DNA of 64,000 nt. It comes from Levilactobacillus enshiensis. GTDB taxonomy: Bacteria > Bacillota > Bacilli > Lactobacillales > Lactobacillaceae. A program made the translations under genes and the position numbers. The notes beneath the pieces were generated by a model. That model saw nothing but the letters and a program-made list of their open reading frames with translations. It searched no databases and was not told where the DNA came from. The stretch spans positions 50,339 to 114,338 of the forward strand of contig NZ_SULH01000012.1 in NCBI RefSeq assembly GCF_007115095.1, written 5' to 3'. Every line of letters starts with the position of its first letter. Position 1 is the first letter of the stretch. This document shows, one piece after another, positions 10,098 through 19,156 of this stretch.

Positions 10098-10949
10098 CTA
10101 TGTATCATGATCATACATGGCAATGCCAATCGGCGTCACAAACTGAGGAAAGTCTGGCTTATAGGCGGGAGTACCTAACGCCTTACTGAAAGTATCAATA
10201 AAGTCCTTAAAATTAATAGCCCCACCAACAACAATCACCGGTTCCTGTGGTGACCCCGCTGTAACGTCGCTAGTAATTGTTGCCATTTTCTCTACAACTG
10301 GGCGAATTAGGGCGAACACATCATCTTCTTTTGCTGGATCTCGCTTAGCTTGTTCCGCTGTGTCCATATCCCAACCATTATGCCCCGCTACTACTAACGA
10401 CATATGAAAGCCTCCAGTAGCCTCATCACTCACCTGAATCAATTTTTTATTCTTAAAAACACTAACGCCAGTGGTTCCCCCACCAATATCAACGACCGTA
10501 CCACTTTTCACGCGTAAGAACTGCGCGGCAGCCGTTGGCTCATCGACTACTTTTCGACAAATAAATCCTGCCGACTCAATCACGTTGGCAACGATTTTTG
10601 CACTCCCCGCCCCTGTACCAGGTGGAATAGCGCCACAGGCTGTCGTCAGTGGCACACCTAAAATGCTCTCTGTCTGCTCTTTCAGTCGACTCAAAATACG
10701 AACAGAATCCATAAAGTTCACAACTAGGCCATCCCGTACAGCGTGATCGTATTCAAAATTACCGTAAATTACCTGGTCGTCTTGGTCTAAAACAACCATC
10801 ACAATGCTCGAAGTTCCCAAATCAACGCCCACACGTAAAGACTCGCCCTTACGAACCGGACGAACTGCTTTATCACCATTCACTACCTGAGCAAACTGTT
10901 GCAGTTGTTGGTTCGCCTGAGTCAATAAATTACGATTACGCTGAACCAT
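10098..10949 (-). CDS. eutJ: EutJ-like microcompartment chaperone (actin/Hsp70-fold ATPase)
   Basis: A 283-residue protein of the EutJ family, found in ethanolamine and propanediol microcompartment loci and thought to be a chaperone or reactivation ATPase. The sugar-kinase/Hsp70/actin fold is visible: phosphate-1 loop RVGVDLGTSSIVMVVLD near 40, VDEPTAAAQFL near 135, phosphate-2 VVDIGGGTTGVSVF near 155, and VIVVGGAINFKDF near 240. I start at the ATG at 10949, with GAGG 8 bases upstream; the longer frame would begin inside the ribosome site. It is the last gene of a three-gene unit beside the pdu operon. Function is inferred from family and location. Confidence 0.8.
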   Translation of the reverse strand: MVQRNRNLLTQANQQLQQFAQVVNGDKAVRPVRKGESLRVGVDLGTSSIVMVVLDQDDQVIYGNFEYDHAVRDGLVVNFMDSVRILSRLKEQTESILGVPLTTACGAIPPGTGAGSAKIVANVIESAGFICRKVVDEPTAAAQFLRVKSGTVVDIGGGTTGVSVFKNKKLIQVSDEATGGFHMSLVVAGHNGWDMDTAEQAKRDPAKEDDVFALIRPVVEKMATITSDVTAGSPQEPVIVVGGAINFKDFIDTFSKALGTPAYKPDFPQFVTPIGIAMYDHDT

Positions 10950-10972
10950 CCGTGTCACCTCATCTTCTTAGT

Positions 10973-11515
10973 CTATCTGTTTGTGCGATCTATGGTATCA
11001 ACAAAGCTACTCATAGCCGCATCCAATTCTTTAGCGACTTGCTGATTAACCAACCTATCCTGATTATCGAATGCTGCTTGAACTCTGCCAATGGTGATGA
11101 AATCATTTTGAACGTTCATCCCCATATAACGGAGTAACTGCTGAATATGGGCATTGGCGTTTGCTCCCCCACGCTCACCAGAAGAATCAGTAATCACCAA
11201 TGCGGGCTTATGAACAATGTTCGCCGGTGGTAACGGCACTGATAACACGTCAAGTGCATTTTTCAATCCACCAGGGATCGAAAAATTATATTCTGGTGTG
11301 ACCAAAATCAGGGCATCCATATGGTCAACGACGCTGCGAAAAACCTGCCATTCTAACACCGGATTTTGCTCTAAATCTGGATTGTAAAGCGGTAAGATTT
11401 CGTAATTCACCTGAATAAATTTTACCGACAATTGCGCCTTCATCAAATAATTCGCAATCTTTTGGCTATAAGATTTTTGACTGAGACTCCCAACCAATAT
11501 ACCAATATTAGTCAT
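10973..11515 (-). CDS. NAD(P)H-dependent FMN reductase
   Basis: A 180-residue flavodoxin-fold reductase of the NADPH-dependent FMN reductase family. The FMN phosphate loop is ILVGSLSQKSYSQ at residues 4-16; the flavin site LVTPEYNFSIPGGLKNALD lies near 95. It probably produces reduced flavin in the cytosol. Next to a cobalamin-dependent pathway that lacks PduS, it is a plausible source of electrons for reducing cob(II)alamin before adenosylation. This is inference from context only. Start at the ATG at 11515, with AAGGAAG upstream. Confidence 0.8.
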   Translation of the reverse strand: MTNIGILVGSLSQKSYSQKIANYLMKAQLSVKFIQVNYEILPLYNPDLEQNPVLEWQVFRSVVDHMDALILVTPEYNFSIPGGLKNALDVLSVPLPPANIVHKPALVITDSSGERGGANANAHIQQLLRYMGMNVQNDFITIGRVQAAFDNQDRLVNQQVAKELDAAMSSFVDTIDRTNR

Positions 11516-11584
11516 CAGTGCCACTTCCTTAATAGTTATCTAGCAAATTTCTACGTCCTCTATGTACTCTTAGCATAACTGCTC

Positions 11585-12397
11585 TTAACGCTGACGCACG
11601 CTCTCATCAGCATCCTCCTCTAAAAAAAGTTCTTTGAGTTTAGTGAGGTCATCTTCATTGAGCCTAAGTTGTTCACGACAGTATGCCTTAATCCCACCAT
11701 ACTGATCATTGATAACTGCCACCATCTGGTCAAAATAGTCATCCCGAACAATGGACAAATCAAAAATCGATTGCAGGTAAGCCAGATTATCGCTGACTAA
11801 CTTAGCCCCATTGAGTCGATTATTAATCCTTATTGCAGAGGCCCAATTACTATCCAAGTAGTCCGCCTTAATGGCCTTGTCCGAAATACCCAATATCATC
11901 AGCGTTAGTGCGGTTAAAACGCCAGTTCGATCCTTACCAGAAGAGCAGTGGAAAAGAATTCCTCCAGGCGTAGCGTTAAGCAATGACTTGAAGAATTGAT
12001 GATACGCCTGTTGTGACTCCATACCGTCAATTAATTGACGATAACTATGCATCATCAGCTGGAATCCAGCCTGCTTATCCGTCAATTGATCAGCCAGACT
12101 CCTCAGATTCGCTGTACTCTCTGTCAAATCTTTTCTGGAGACTGAAATTTGTAAATAACGAATCCCGCTACCCAAACGATCTGGATAGGTCGTCACTTCC
12201 CTTGGCGATCTCAAATCAATAACAGTTCGTACCCCATAATCATAAAGTGTCTTTTGGTCCACACTATCCAAGTCAGACAAATAGCCTGAACGAATTAACC
12301 GATGGTGCTTGGTCATCAATCCATTGGGGGTTTGATAGCCACCCAAATCACGACAATTGAAGCCATTATTCAATTTAATCTCTTGCGCAAGTTGCAT
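11585..12397 (-). CDS. tyrosine phosphatase (dual-specificity-like)
   Basis: A 270-residue cytosolic phosphatase with the catalytic loop HCSSGKDRTG near residue 165, which matches the Cys-X5-Arg signature. The N-terminal NCRDLGGYQTPNG motif is typical of the bacterial family related to LipA/MptpB-type phosphatases. No signal peptide. Substrate unknown; members act on phosphotyrosine or phosphoinositides. A secreted paralogue lies at 57780. It heads the unit phosphatase - FMN reductase - eutJ, with GGGGGGAGA before the ATG. Confidence 0.85.
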   Translation of the reverse strand: MQLAQEIKLNNGFNCRDLGGYQTPNGLMTKHHRLIRSGYLSDLDSVDQKTLYDYGVRTVIDLRSPREVTTYPDRLGSGIRYLQISVSRKDLTESTANLRSLADQLTDKQAGFQLMMHSYRQLIDGMESQQAYHQFFKSLLNATPGGILFHCSSGKDRTGVLTALTLMILGISDKAIKADYLDSNWASAIRINNRLNGAKLVSDNLAYLQSIFDLSIVRDDYFDQMVAVINDQYGGIKAYCREQLRLNEDDLTKLKELFLEEDADESVRQR

Positions 12398-12423
12398 GAC
12401 TATCTCCCCCCTTTATTTATCAA

Positions 12424-12950
12424 TGACTAAAGGTTGAAAATTCCAGAGTACCGACTATGTCTGCTCTAGTAACAACAATGGAGCTAAAAATAAGTAACAT
12501 AGTAGTTAACGGTATGAGCTGGAAACAGTGCAAACAACGCACCTGAGCCCATATCTGCCGACCTTTCGGCTTACGTTGTGCGCTCAGAAAACATTGAAAC
12601 TAACTACAACCATTATTATTGACTGGACTAAAACCGTTAAGTAACTGTCGTCTAGAGCGTTTTACCTGATAGAACACAGTCAGCACCGGAGGAGGTCAGG
12701 AATGGAGCCAGCCGTGAAGGTGATGTTAGGTGGTGTTTTTAGCCAGCTTACATCACGGGCGACTTTGGAGACACGCGGTTTTCGTGGCTTCAAATCGAGC
12801 GAGAAGACTGGTGTTCTTCCAGTCTGAAGCGTCCCCACAGCAGGCGGAATTTCTGACAGCCGTAGTGTGCCGGATTTAGACTAGTTTAATGGGACAAACG
12901 CTTACCAATACCAAGTTGAAACCTGAGCTTCATCTTTCAACCTTTAGTCA
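12424..12950. mobile_element. non-coding MITE-like element, copy A
   Basis: A 527-bp element without a credible gene. Its ends are a perfect 16-bp terminal inverted repeat, TGACTAAAGGTTGAAA at 12424-12439 and its complement at 12935-12950. Flanking sequences TCAATGACTAA (12420-12430) and TCAATTACTAA (12948-12958) are direct repeats with one mismatch that overlap the inverted repeat, suggesting a target duplication of 9-11 bp. About 12700-12880 is nearly identical to copy B at 44960-45145. It separates the pduU end of the pdu operon from the phosphatase-eutJ unit. No transposase inside, so it would be moved in trans. Confidence 0.7.
12690..12875. ncRNA. candidate structured RNA core of copy A
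   Basis: The most conserved part of the repeat folds into successive hairpins. GTGATGT pairs with ACATCAC (around 12720-12757). AGACTGG pairs with CCAGTCT (around 12806-12826). The GTGATGT/ACATCAC arm differs from copy B's GTGGTGT/ACAGCAC. The inner stems also differ in sequence but both pair. Strand and transcription are unknown. Confidence 0.4.
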
Positions 12951-12962
12951 ATTACTAAGCCC

Positions 12963-12999
12963 AATAAGAAAAGAGCCGCGGCCTAACGCTGTGGCCCTT
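12963..12999 (-). terminator. terminator of the pdu operon
   Basis: An imperfect 11-bp stem (AAGAGCCGCGG with CTGTGGCCCTT, including G-T pairs) is followed on the minus strand by TTTTCTTATT. It lies just downstream of pduU. Confidence 0.6.
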
Positions 13000-13008
13000 A
13001 TTTCTTAT

Positions 13009-13353
13009 TTAGGTTCTTGTAATTTTGGGGATGTCGAAGCCCAGGAGCTCATGTAACTTAGTGATGACCTCTTTCAGGGCAGACTCAACCTCTGACACTT
13101 CGCCAACGATGACCACCGAGCCGCTAAATCGATCGATAAATCCCAGCGTCACATTACTAGATTTAGTGGCTATATCACCAGCAATGATTGCTGCCTCACT
13201 AGGCGTAATCGTCAAAATTCCTAGTGCATTTTTCGGCGTCTGAATACCCAATTTTTCATAAATATCAGGAGTGGGATTAGCAACAATATGTGCTAATGTC
13301 ACCTGCTTACCGGGCACATACTCCTGGATTGTCCGTTCAATATCACGACCCAT
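13009..13353 (-). CDS. pduU: microcompartment shell protein PduU (circularly permuted BMC)
   Basis: Hexameric shell protein of the Pdu microcompartment. The 114 residues match the permuted BMC fold of PduU/Eut[21 protein letters not shown] near 14-32, then [20 protein letters not shown] and [16 protein letters not shown]. The N-terminal beta-barrel segment characteristic of PduU is present. It is the last gene of the operon, directly before a terminator. Confidence 0.93.
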   Translation of the reverse strand: MGRDIERTIQEYVPGKQVTLAHIVANPTPDIYEKLGIQTPKNALGILTITPSEAAIIAGDIATKSSNVTLGFIDRFSGSVVIVGEVSEVESALKEVITKLHELLGFDIPKITRT

Positions 13354-13366
13354 AGAACATCCCTCG

Positions 13367-13603
13367 CTAACCGATACTATTCTCTACATCCTGCTTAATG
13401 CCTTCTAGTAAAGGAGAATTGTCCACATCAGCAGACTCGCCCTTAATCTTTTCCAGTACTGAATCGCGTAAATCTCTCAGTAATGGTGATGTATTGCTAT
13501 CATCCAGATTGGCTCTACTTCCACTAGATTGCTGGTTCGTGCTGCGACCGGCTTCTTGGGCAATAATGTCACGAATAAGCGCTTCCATTTTTCCTTGATC
13601 CAT
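13367..13603 (-). CDS. 78-residue protein with encapsulation-peptide-like helix
   Basis: Not a known enzyme. The start is the ATG at 13603 with GGAGAG 9 bases upstream. The N-terminus ([14 protein letters not shown] after MDQGK) is an amphipathic helix of the type that targets Pdu enzymes to the shell. A polar linker follows, then two similar segments, [17 protein letters not shown] and [16 protein letters not shown]. It sits where pduP, whose product starts with such a helix, is found in other loci. It may be a pduP remnant or, given the intact operon spacing (4 bases after the previous gene) and repeated helices, a small core-shell linker. Confidence 0.65.
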   Translation of the reverse strand: MDQGKMEALIRDIIAQEAGRSTNQQSSGSRANLDDSNTSPLLRDLRDSVLEKIKGESADVDNSPLLEGIKQDVENSIG

Positions 13604-13607
13604 AATC

Positions 13608-14078
13608 TTAATCACTCTCCTTCTTAAAAGTTTCAACAGCCACTTCACAAATAGCCTGATCCTGCTTAACAGCACCACCACTAACACCAATGGCACCAAT
13701 GATTTTGCCATTAATCTCCAGCGGAATTCCACCACCAAAGGAAGTCAGTTGACCGCCCATCATGGTTTCAATTTGATATAATTCCGCCCCGGGCTGAACT
13801 TGTTCCGATATCTGAATCGTTGGCTGCTTCATCGCCAAAGCCGACCAAGCCTTTTTAGGTGCTAACGTGCTACTTACTAGATTCGCGTTAGGCATATGGT
13901 AACTCATCTGAACGACCTGGTCACTACGCATAATGGCAATGGTAACACCGATTTTGAATTCATCTGCTCGCTGTACCGCAGCGGCGATGACTTTCTCCAT
14001 CTTAGTCAAAGAAAAGTAATCCACCTGTTGCTGCGCAATTACCTGTTTAATTACGCTGCTTAATTGATCTTCATTCAT
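13608..14078 (-). CDS. PduO C-terminal-type (HbpS/GlcG) protein with targeting helix
   Basis: A 156-residue protein matching the heme/corrinoid-binding HbpS-GlcG fold that forms the C-terminal domain of enteric PduO. The characteristic segment is TSFGGGIPLEINGKIIGAIGVSGG near residues 110-135. The first 17 residues (MNEDQLSSVIKQVIAQQ) form an amphipathic helix resembling the PduD/PduP encapsulation peptides, which enteric PduO-C domains do not start with. The gene begins 2 bases after the adenosyltransferase gene, so PduO is split in two here. Its role is unproven; binding of cobalamin or heme in the lumen is likely. Confidence 0.8.
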   Translation of the reverse strand: MNEDQLSSVIKQVIAQQQVDYFSLTKMEKVIAAAVQRADEFKIGVTIAIMRSDQVVQMSYHMPNANLVSSTLAPKKAWSALAMKQPTIQISEQVQPGAELYQIETMMGGQLTSFGGGIPLEINGKIIGAIGVSGGAVKQDQAICEVAVETFKKESD

Positions 14079-14080
14079 CT

Positions 14081-14659
14081 TTACCGACCGTCCTCAATTT
14101 TTGAATAGACTTTGATGACTTTTTCAGTAACATCATCCACTAAATCTTCATAGTCTTCAGACCGCGCCATGATGTATAGAAAGTCTGAGAGCCGATTAAC
14201 GTATCTTTCTAACTCTGGGCGAAATTCAATACTTTTAGACAGTTTAACAAATGATCTTTCGGCTCGCCGACAAATGGTCCGACAAACATGGAGTTGTGCT
14301 CCTGCCGTGCTCGAGCCAGGCAAAATAAAACTATGGATGGGTGGCAACTCTTTGGTATAGTCATCAATGACCTTTTCCAAGGCATGCGTATCATCATCAG
14401 TGATGAATTGGCTCTGCTTTAAGAACTTATCTGTGTCTTTGGTGGCAATTTCGCCTTGAAGATAAAACATCCGATATTCAACAGTCTGTAAAATCTTTTT
14501 ATTCTTTTCGCTCTTACAAAACTTATCTGCCAGACTGATATTTGCATTCAGTTCGTCAAAAGTTCCGTATGTTTCAACTCGAATCGAATCTTTTTCAACT
14601 CGCAGACCGTCAAATAGACTAGTCTTACCTTTGTCGCCGCCTTTAGTGTAAATAGCCAC
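14081..14659 (-). CDS. pduO: cob(I)alamin adenosyltransferase
   Basis: Transfers the adenosyl group of ATP to cob(I)alamin, giving the coenzyme of the diol dehydratase. The 192 residues match the PduO-type family: ATP-binding YTKGGDKGKTSLFDG at 4-18, and VCRTICRRAERSF near 130 for the second conserved block. The C-terminal domain of enteric PduO is absent and is encoded by the next gene. A long-known homologue in Limosilactobacillus reuteri is built the same way. Confidence 0.93.
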   Translation of the reverse strand: MAIYTKGGDKGKTSLFDGLRVEKDSIRVETYGTFDELNANISLADKFCKSEKNKKILQTVEYRMFYLQGEIATKDTDKFLKQSQFITDDDTHALEKVIDDYTKELPPIHSFILPGSSTAGAQLHVCRTICRRAERSFVKLSKSIEFRPELERYVNRLSDFLYIMARSEDYEDLVDDVTEKVIKVYSKIEDGR

Positions 14660-14685
14660 TAAGACTCACCCCTTAACGTCAACTT

Positions 14686-14955
14686 CTACTTGTCAAAACG
14701 ATCAATAATTCCAACGATCGTACAATCATTAACATCCGCTGCATCCCGTTGAGAATCACCGTCTGCTCTACGGGCACCTGCGCCTCTGGTGACCAATACA
14801 TTATCACCAATACCAGCGTTAACGGTATCAGACGCAACCTGTTCAAAGCGAATTGCTTTTTGGTCCGAATCAATTGGACGAACAATCATTAACTTTTTTC
14901 CAACTAAGGAAGGATCTTTCTGGGTAGATACAACACTACCGATTACTCTAGCCAT
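14686..14955 (-). CDS. pduN: microcompartment vertex protein PduN
   Basis: Pentameric shell vertex protein of the EutN/CcmL family. 89 residues: ARVIGSVVSTQKDPSLVGKK at the start, VSDTVNAGIGDNVLVTRGAGAR in the middle, and CTIVGIIDRFD at the end are the family signatures (position about 3-88). Start at the ATG at 14955, which overlaps the end of pduM by 13 bases; the frame would otherwise start with TTG two codons earlier. Vertex proteins close the polyhedral shell. Confidence 0.93.
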   Translation of the reverse strand: MARVIGSVVSTQKDPSLVGKKLMIVRPIDSDQKAIRFEQVASDTVNAGIGDNVLVTRGAGARRADGDSQRDAADVNDCTIVGIIDRFDK

Positions 14956-15446
14956 ATACAATTTTCTTCAGTCCTAATCTTTATTTTAATATTCTTCTTA
15001 TCACAAATCTCTGCCCCTTCATCGGTCAAGGTTTGGCTCACAGTCTTGATTAAAACTGCATTATCCGGTAAAGTAGCGATTTCTCTTCTAGAAATAATTT
15101 TGTGATAACTTCCTACAATAAGCGAATTACGACCAACGACAAATTTGATTGGCCAGTCTAAGACCATTGCTCGAGGAATAAAATTAACGATGGCTTCGTT
15201 GACTTTTAAATAGAAGCAAACACCGTAATTAATGCCGTTTAACACCCATAATACCGAAGCATTATCTATTTTTAACGAATAGAGATCCTTGATAAACTGG
15301 ATGGAAACGTCTTCTAAAATAACGCTGCCATAGTCAACAAACACCTGTTTATCCTGTGGAGATGGCAACTCATTCAGGGAAAGACTTGTATTCGCAGTTT
15401 GTCTTTCCTTTAATTTGGCAATAACTTTTTGAACCAAGTCATCCAT
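14943..15446 (-). CDS. pduM: microcompartment assembly protein PduM
   Basis: A 167-residue protein of the PduM family, a structural component needed for proper Pdu compartment assembly whose biochemical role is unclear. Start at the ATG at 15446 with GGAGG upstream. The N-terminal helix (MDDLVQKVIAKLKERQ) again looks like an encapsulation peptide. The order pduJ-pduM-pduN differs from Salmonella in that pduL (phosphotransacylase) between J and M is missing. Confidence 0.82.
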   Translation of the reverse strand: MDDLVQKVIAKLKERQTANTSLSLNELPSPQDKQVFVDYGSVILEDVSIQFIKDLYSLKIDNASVLWVLNGINYGVCFYLKVNEAIVNFIPRAMVLDWPIKFVVGRNSLIVGSYHKIISRREIATLPDNAVLIKTVSQTLTDEGAEICDKKNIKIKIRTEENCIWLE

Positions 15447-15482
15447 CAGCACACCTCCAGCCCATTAAATATACTTAAACCT

Positions 15483-15773
15483 TTATTCCGCAGTTGTATC
15501 TGCAACCACCGGCAAGATGTTTTCAACCTCACTATGCGGACGAGGAATAACATATGATGAAACGACTTCACCGACCGATTGCGCCGCTTGCAGGCCTGCG
15601 TCAACGGCAGACTTTACAGCACCGACATCCCCACGGATCATAACAGTAACCAAGCCAGCACCGATTTTTTCTTGACCGGTCAATTGAACGTTAGCGGCTT
15701 TGACCATGGCATCTGCTGCTTCAATCGAAGGCACTAACCCTCTAGTTTCAATCATTCCCAAAGCATTATTCAT
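15483..15773 (-). CDS. pduJ: microcompartment shell protein PduJ
   Basis: Major hexameric shell protein, 96 residues, single BMC domain: [18 protein letters not shown] at 5-22, [20 protein letters not shown] near 35-55, ending [16 protein letters not shown]. It is nearly identical to PduA at 22410, differing mainly in a five-residue N-terminus and the C-terminal tail. Pore-loop residues are of the PduA type. Confidence 0.95.
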   Translation of the reverse strand: MNNALGMIETRGLVPSIEAADAMVKAANVQLTGQEKIGAGLVTVMIRGDVGAVKSAVDAGLQAAQSVGEVVSSYVIPRPHSEVENILPVVADTTAE

Positions 15774-15785
15774 TTATTCTTCCTC

Positions 15786-16406
15786 CTAATTCTTGTCGGG
15801 TTTATCCTTTTTATTCAATTCAGCTTTCTTTTCCAGCTCTTGATAGTGCAGGCACTTGTTATGTGGCTCGCCTAGTTTACGCGGACATTTGGGATCACCA
15901 CATAGATTACACGTGGCCCGCTCGCTAGGTTGGTCATCATCGGATTCATCCGCGACTTGTGTCTTAGTACTATCATCAGCACTGGTTTTTGCCTGTGGAT
16001 CAACTGGCATATCTTGCGTCTTGGTAACGCGATGTTCGGGATGTGGGCCAAACATTGCGGATTCTTTCATTGACCCATCTGGATTGTATTTTTCAGGATT
16101 AAATCCCCGAGGTGCCACATCACTAGCCCCTGAACTTCCCAATTTATTCAATCCATCAGCAGGACTACCAATGACTAATCCGGCGATATATTCTTTCGGC
16201 AAAGTCTGCTTGACAGTTTCAACAGCAACTTTCAACGCAGCTATGTCACCCGTAAACTCTAGCGTAATCCAACCATTTTCAGCATTACGAATTCTGCTAA
16301 GTTTAACGTCGCTTGTTTTTAACATGCGATCAGCGGCAACAGTCGCGCTGGACAGTCCGTTGCATTCTACATATCCTAACGCTTCCATAATTTTATCCCC
16401 ATTCAT
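15786..16406 (-). CDS. pduK: microcompartment shell protein PduK with Cys cluster
   Basis: A 206-residue shell protein: an N-terminal BMC domain ([21 protein letters not shown], residues 7-95), a charged proline/serine-rich linker, and a C-terminal CxxCxxxxC...C cluster ([15 protein letters not shown], then HNKC, about residues 170-190). This cluster could bind zinc or an iron-sulfur centre, as proposed for PduK. The gene overlaps pduH by 4 bases (ATGA). It is larger than typical PduK because of its linker. Confidence 0.9.
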   Translation of the reverse strand: MNGDKIMEALGYVECNGLSSATVAADRMLKTSDVKLSRIRNAENGWITLEFTGDIAALKVAVETVKQTLPKEYIAGLVIGSPADGLNKLGSSGASDVAPRGFNPEKYNPDGSMKESAMFGPHPEHRVTKTQDMPVDPQAKTSADDSTKTQVADESDDDQPSERATCNLCGDPKCPRKLGEPHNKCLHYQELEKKAELNKKDKPDKN

Positions 16407-16756
16407 GATAATTTCTTAAAGGGTATCCCCTTTACTAACCGAGCGGCGTTGGCTCCCAGCATTCGTAACTTAGCGGCATCATCAATCGTCAAATCAAACA
16501 ACGGCTCGTGTTCCGGCAGATTCTTATAGTGGATCACGTAACGATGCGCATCGTAAGCAATCCCAACAGACAGCCTGGAAGCTAATGCTGCTTGATATGC
16601 CCGCGAGACAACATCACTAACCGCAATATCCTGCATTGCACTCGGAATTTGTTCTTCTTCGATACCATTTAAGAGTGGTTGCAACTGCGCTTGAGCAGTC
16701 GAAATCTCACCATCTACACCGATAACAATCGTTGGTCGCTCAAGCTTATCAGCCAT
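16403..16756 (-). CDS. pduH: diol dehydratase reactivase small subunit
   Basis: Small subunit of the ATP-dependent factor that releases damaged cobalamin from the dehydratase. The 117 residues fit PduH ([31 protein letters not shown] at the N-terminal; the fold resembles the beta subunit of the dehydratase). Overlaps the 3' end of pduG by 8 bases, so the two subunits are translationally coupled. Confidence 0.92.
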   Translation of the reverse strand: MADKLERPTIVIGVDGEISTAQAQLQPLLNGIEEEQIPSAMQDIAVSDVVSRAYQAALASRLSVGIAYDAHRYVIHYKNLPEHEPLFDLTIDDAAKLRMLGANAARLVKGIPFKKLS

Positions 16757-18593
16757 TACTCAGCCTTCTCTCTTCAGCATAGCGAAGAACCAATCCTGTA
16801 GCGACAGCGTTCCGCGGTCCCATAATACCACGAACGTTTCCCCGGCCAGAGACCAGATTATAGTGTGCTAACTCATCTGTAACCAATTGTGGAATTTCAA
16901 AGTCCAGTGCGGATCCCCCAACAATTACGACAAACGGGATATCCCGAATATTTCCTGTGGGACTGACGTACTTTAAAGCCCGGATAGCGTTCGTCACGAA
17001 CACCCGCTTCTTGGCACTTTGCCGCACTAATTTGATTTTTTCAATGCTAGGGTTACCCGTAACTGGTTCATAGCCATCTGGTTTGATGACCACAATTCGG
17101 GCAAACAGCTCGGACGGCAATGGATGATCGAAGAACTGAACGGACCCATCTTCGTGCCGCAATTGAAAGAGATTTTCAACCTTAGCTAATGGATAACGTT
17201 TAATATCTTCCGCTAGATAAGGGTCAGACAAACCCAATTCCGAGTTGATAATCATCGTCACCATATCACCAGCACCGGCAAGATGAATCGCAATCATCTT
17301 GTCTTCCTTGTTAATAATGGACGCATCCGTTGATCCAGCCCCAAAGTCAAGAATTGCAATTGGTTTAGACGTTCCGGGTGTGGTCAACGCCCCATGAATG
17401 GCAGACTCAACCTCTGCACCACCAATTTCAACCTTAACACCGAGTTCCTTTTCAATGAGCTTGGCGATCACTTCCATCTGCAGGTGGTCAGACTTGACCA
17501 TTGCGGCAATTCCCACGGCAGATTCGTTCAAGAACTCCCCTGCCAAACCGCCAGTAACTTTCACCGGCACTTGGGTATCAATCGCCAACAAGTCTTGAAT
17601 CGCGACATCCTTATTGTGTTTACCAGTCAAAGTCGCCATGGTCTGACGAACCTTTTCCAGCATACCACCAATGTTTGTTCCAGACTCTCCGGTAATATCC
17701 TTGATGTGCCGGAAGTTAGAGACTTTCTTCATAATTGCGTCGGCACCCCTTGAGACACCAACCTCTTCTTTTCCAGTCTCACCATTAATGATGATTTTAC
17801 CAGCTGGAATCACACGAGCTTTAACGTCCCCGGCTGGCGTCTTAATGACCACTGCAGACCGGTTGCCAATCAGGGCTCGTGAGACGGGAACAATGTTTCG
17901 CGTCTCTTCAGAATCCAGATTAAACAGTGTCGCAATCCCGTACGGATTAGCCAACTGTGAAATAACCTGTCCGGGTCCAGCAACTTCAACCGCCGCCAGC
18001 ATTCGAACCGGCACCTTATCAATCAGGGCAACCTCGTCAACGATTGGAATTTTCTTATTCAACCGATTATCAACAAGCACCGCATCATCGTTTTGTAGAA
18101 TGGCAGCTGTCACATCGTAACCAACAGCCGTATACGCATTGATTAACTTGGCGCAATTTTCAAAATCGAGTTCTTTGGGGACAATCACAATATAGCTACG
18201 GTTCTTGTCACTTTCCCCAGCTAAATCCAAAATTGAAATTGTAAGTCCAGATGCAGTTCCCATACCACCTGGTGTATCAGGATTATGGCCAATCATGGTG
18301 GATTCCGTGACAATCGTCTCCGTAATCGTCTCCATGGCCACGTCGCCAATAACCGGAGTGGCTTCGTTAATTCTAATTAAATCAATGTCAGAAATTGATA
18401 AATTAGTCTTATCTAACACCTGATTGATTGAATCACGAATACCAACTAGGTTTTCTTTGGTTCCCTTAATACCCGTTGTTGCAGCTATCCCTGATCCAAT
18501 AAAATTTGCCTCTCCACTATCGGAAACATTAGCTAGTGCAACTTCAGTTGACGAATTTCCAATATCAACGCCAATCACATTTTTCATTGCCAT
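16749..18593 (-). CDS. pduG: diol dehydratase reactivase large subunit
   Basis: ATPase subunit of the reactivation factor. The 614 residues match PduG/DdrA: phosphate-1 loop [15 protein letters not shown] at 5-19, [15 protein letters not shown] near 405-420, and [15 protein letters not shown] near 565-580. It removes inactivated cobalamin from PduCDE so that fresh adenosylcobalamin can bind. Start at the first ATG of MAMKN; a second ATG two codons on is equally possible. Confidence 0.95.
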   Translation of the reverse strand: MAMKNVIGVDIGNSSTEVALANVSDSGEANFIGSGIAATTGIKGTKENLVGIRDSINQVLDKTNLSISDIDLIRINEATPVIGDVAMETITETIVTESTMIGHNPDTPGGMGTASGLTISILDLAGESDKNRSYIVIVPKELDFENCAKLINAYTAVGYDVTAAILQNDDAVLVDNRLNKKIPIVDEVALIDKVPVRMLAAVEVAGPGQVISQLANPYGIATLFNLDSEETRNIVPVSRALIGNRSAVVIKTPAGDVKARVIPAGKIIINGETGKEEVGVSRGADAIMKKVSNFRHIKDITGESGTNIGGMLEKVRQTMATLTGKHNKDVAIQDLLAIDTQVPVKVTGGLAGEFLNESAVGIAAMVKSDHLQMEVIAKLIEKELGVKVEIGGAEVESAIHGALTTPGTSKPIAILDFGAGSTDASIINKEDKMIAIHLAGAGDMVTMIINSELGLSDPYLAEDIKRYPLAKVENLFQLRHEDGSVQFFDHPLPSELFARIVVIKPDGYEPVTGNPSIEKIKLVRQSAKKRVFVTNAIRALKYVSPTGNIRDIPFVVIVGGSALDFEIPQLVTDELAHYNLVSGRGNVRGIMGPRNAVATGLVLRYAEERRLSNG

Positions 18594-18619
18594 ACCTAAA
18601 CACCCTTTTTCGACTTTTA

Positions 18620-19144
18620 CTACTTATCTCCTTTAAGCTTCTTACGGCTCTCATAGTATTTCGCAGCTTCTTCGAACCATGCCGCACAAATTTTGGCGTC
18701 GTACTTTGTCCGTAATTCGTCAGCAATGCTTAAGAGTTCGTCCTTAGAAGAACGGTATGGCCGTAACGCATTGTACATTTCCAATAAACGGTCATCGGGA
18801 ATCTTGGTCAACTCTGCCGCCCGGTCAAAGTTCATTTGTAACGTCTTCCGCCCAGCATCGCCGGCAACATCGCCTTGCATTTTAAGTGCTTCAGCCGTAA
18901 TCCGTAAATCTTTACGATCGACCCGATTATTTTGAATGTCATCAAGGGTAACATCATTCAATGCCTTACCAGAAGGTGTTCTAATGATGTCCCGGTGTTT
19001 TTCATATAAGGGATAATCCTTAACACCATACTGCTTGTCGTCACTAACACTGGTACTCGATGAATTAGTTGATCCAGCAGACGCGGTATCAGAATTATTA
19101 ACCTGCTTTAAAATATTTGCAACTAAATCGTTAATATCGCTCAT
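18620..19144 (-). CDS. pduE: propanediol/glycerol dehydratase small subunit
   Basis: Gamma subunit of the adenosylcobalamin-dependent diol dehydratase. 174 residues, as in the family. Conserved blocks DYPLYEKHRDIIRTPSGKAL near 40-60 and LRITAEALKMQGDVA near 80-95 are visible. Residues 1-35 form a short helix (INDLVANILKQV) plus a Ser/Thr-rich linker, like the extension that localises the enteric enzyme. It follows pduD by 12 bases. Confidence 0.95.
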   Translation of the reverse strand: MSDINDLVANILKQVNNSDTASAGSTNSSSTSVSDDKQYGVKDYPLYEKHRDIIRTPSGKALNDVTLDDIQNNRVDRKDLRITAEALKMQGDVAGDAGRKTLQMNFDRAAELTKIPDDRLLEMYNALRPYRSSKDELLSIADELRTKYDAKICAAWFEEAAKYYESRKKLKGDK

Positions 19145-19156
19145 TGATACCTCTCC

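Noticed and set aside
16749..18593. Long plus-strand frames opposite pduG (for example 17671-18120)
   Set aside because: Shadows of a clear reactivase gene, without ribosome sites or recognisable domains.
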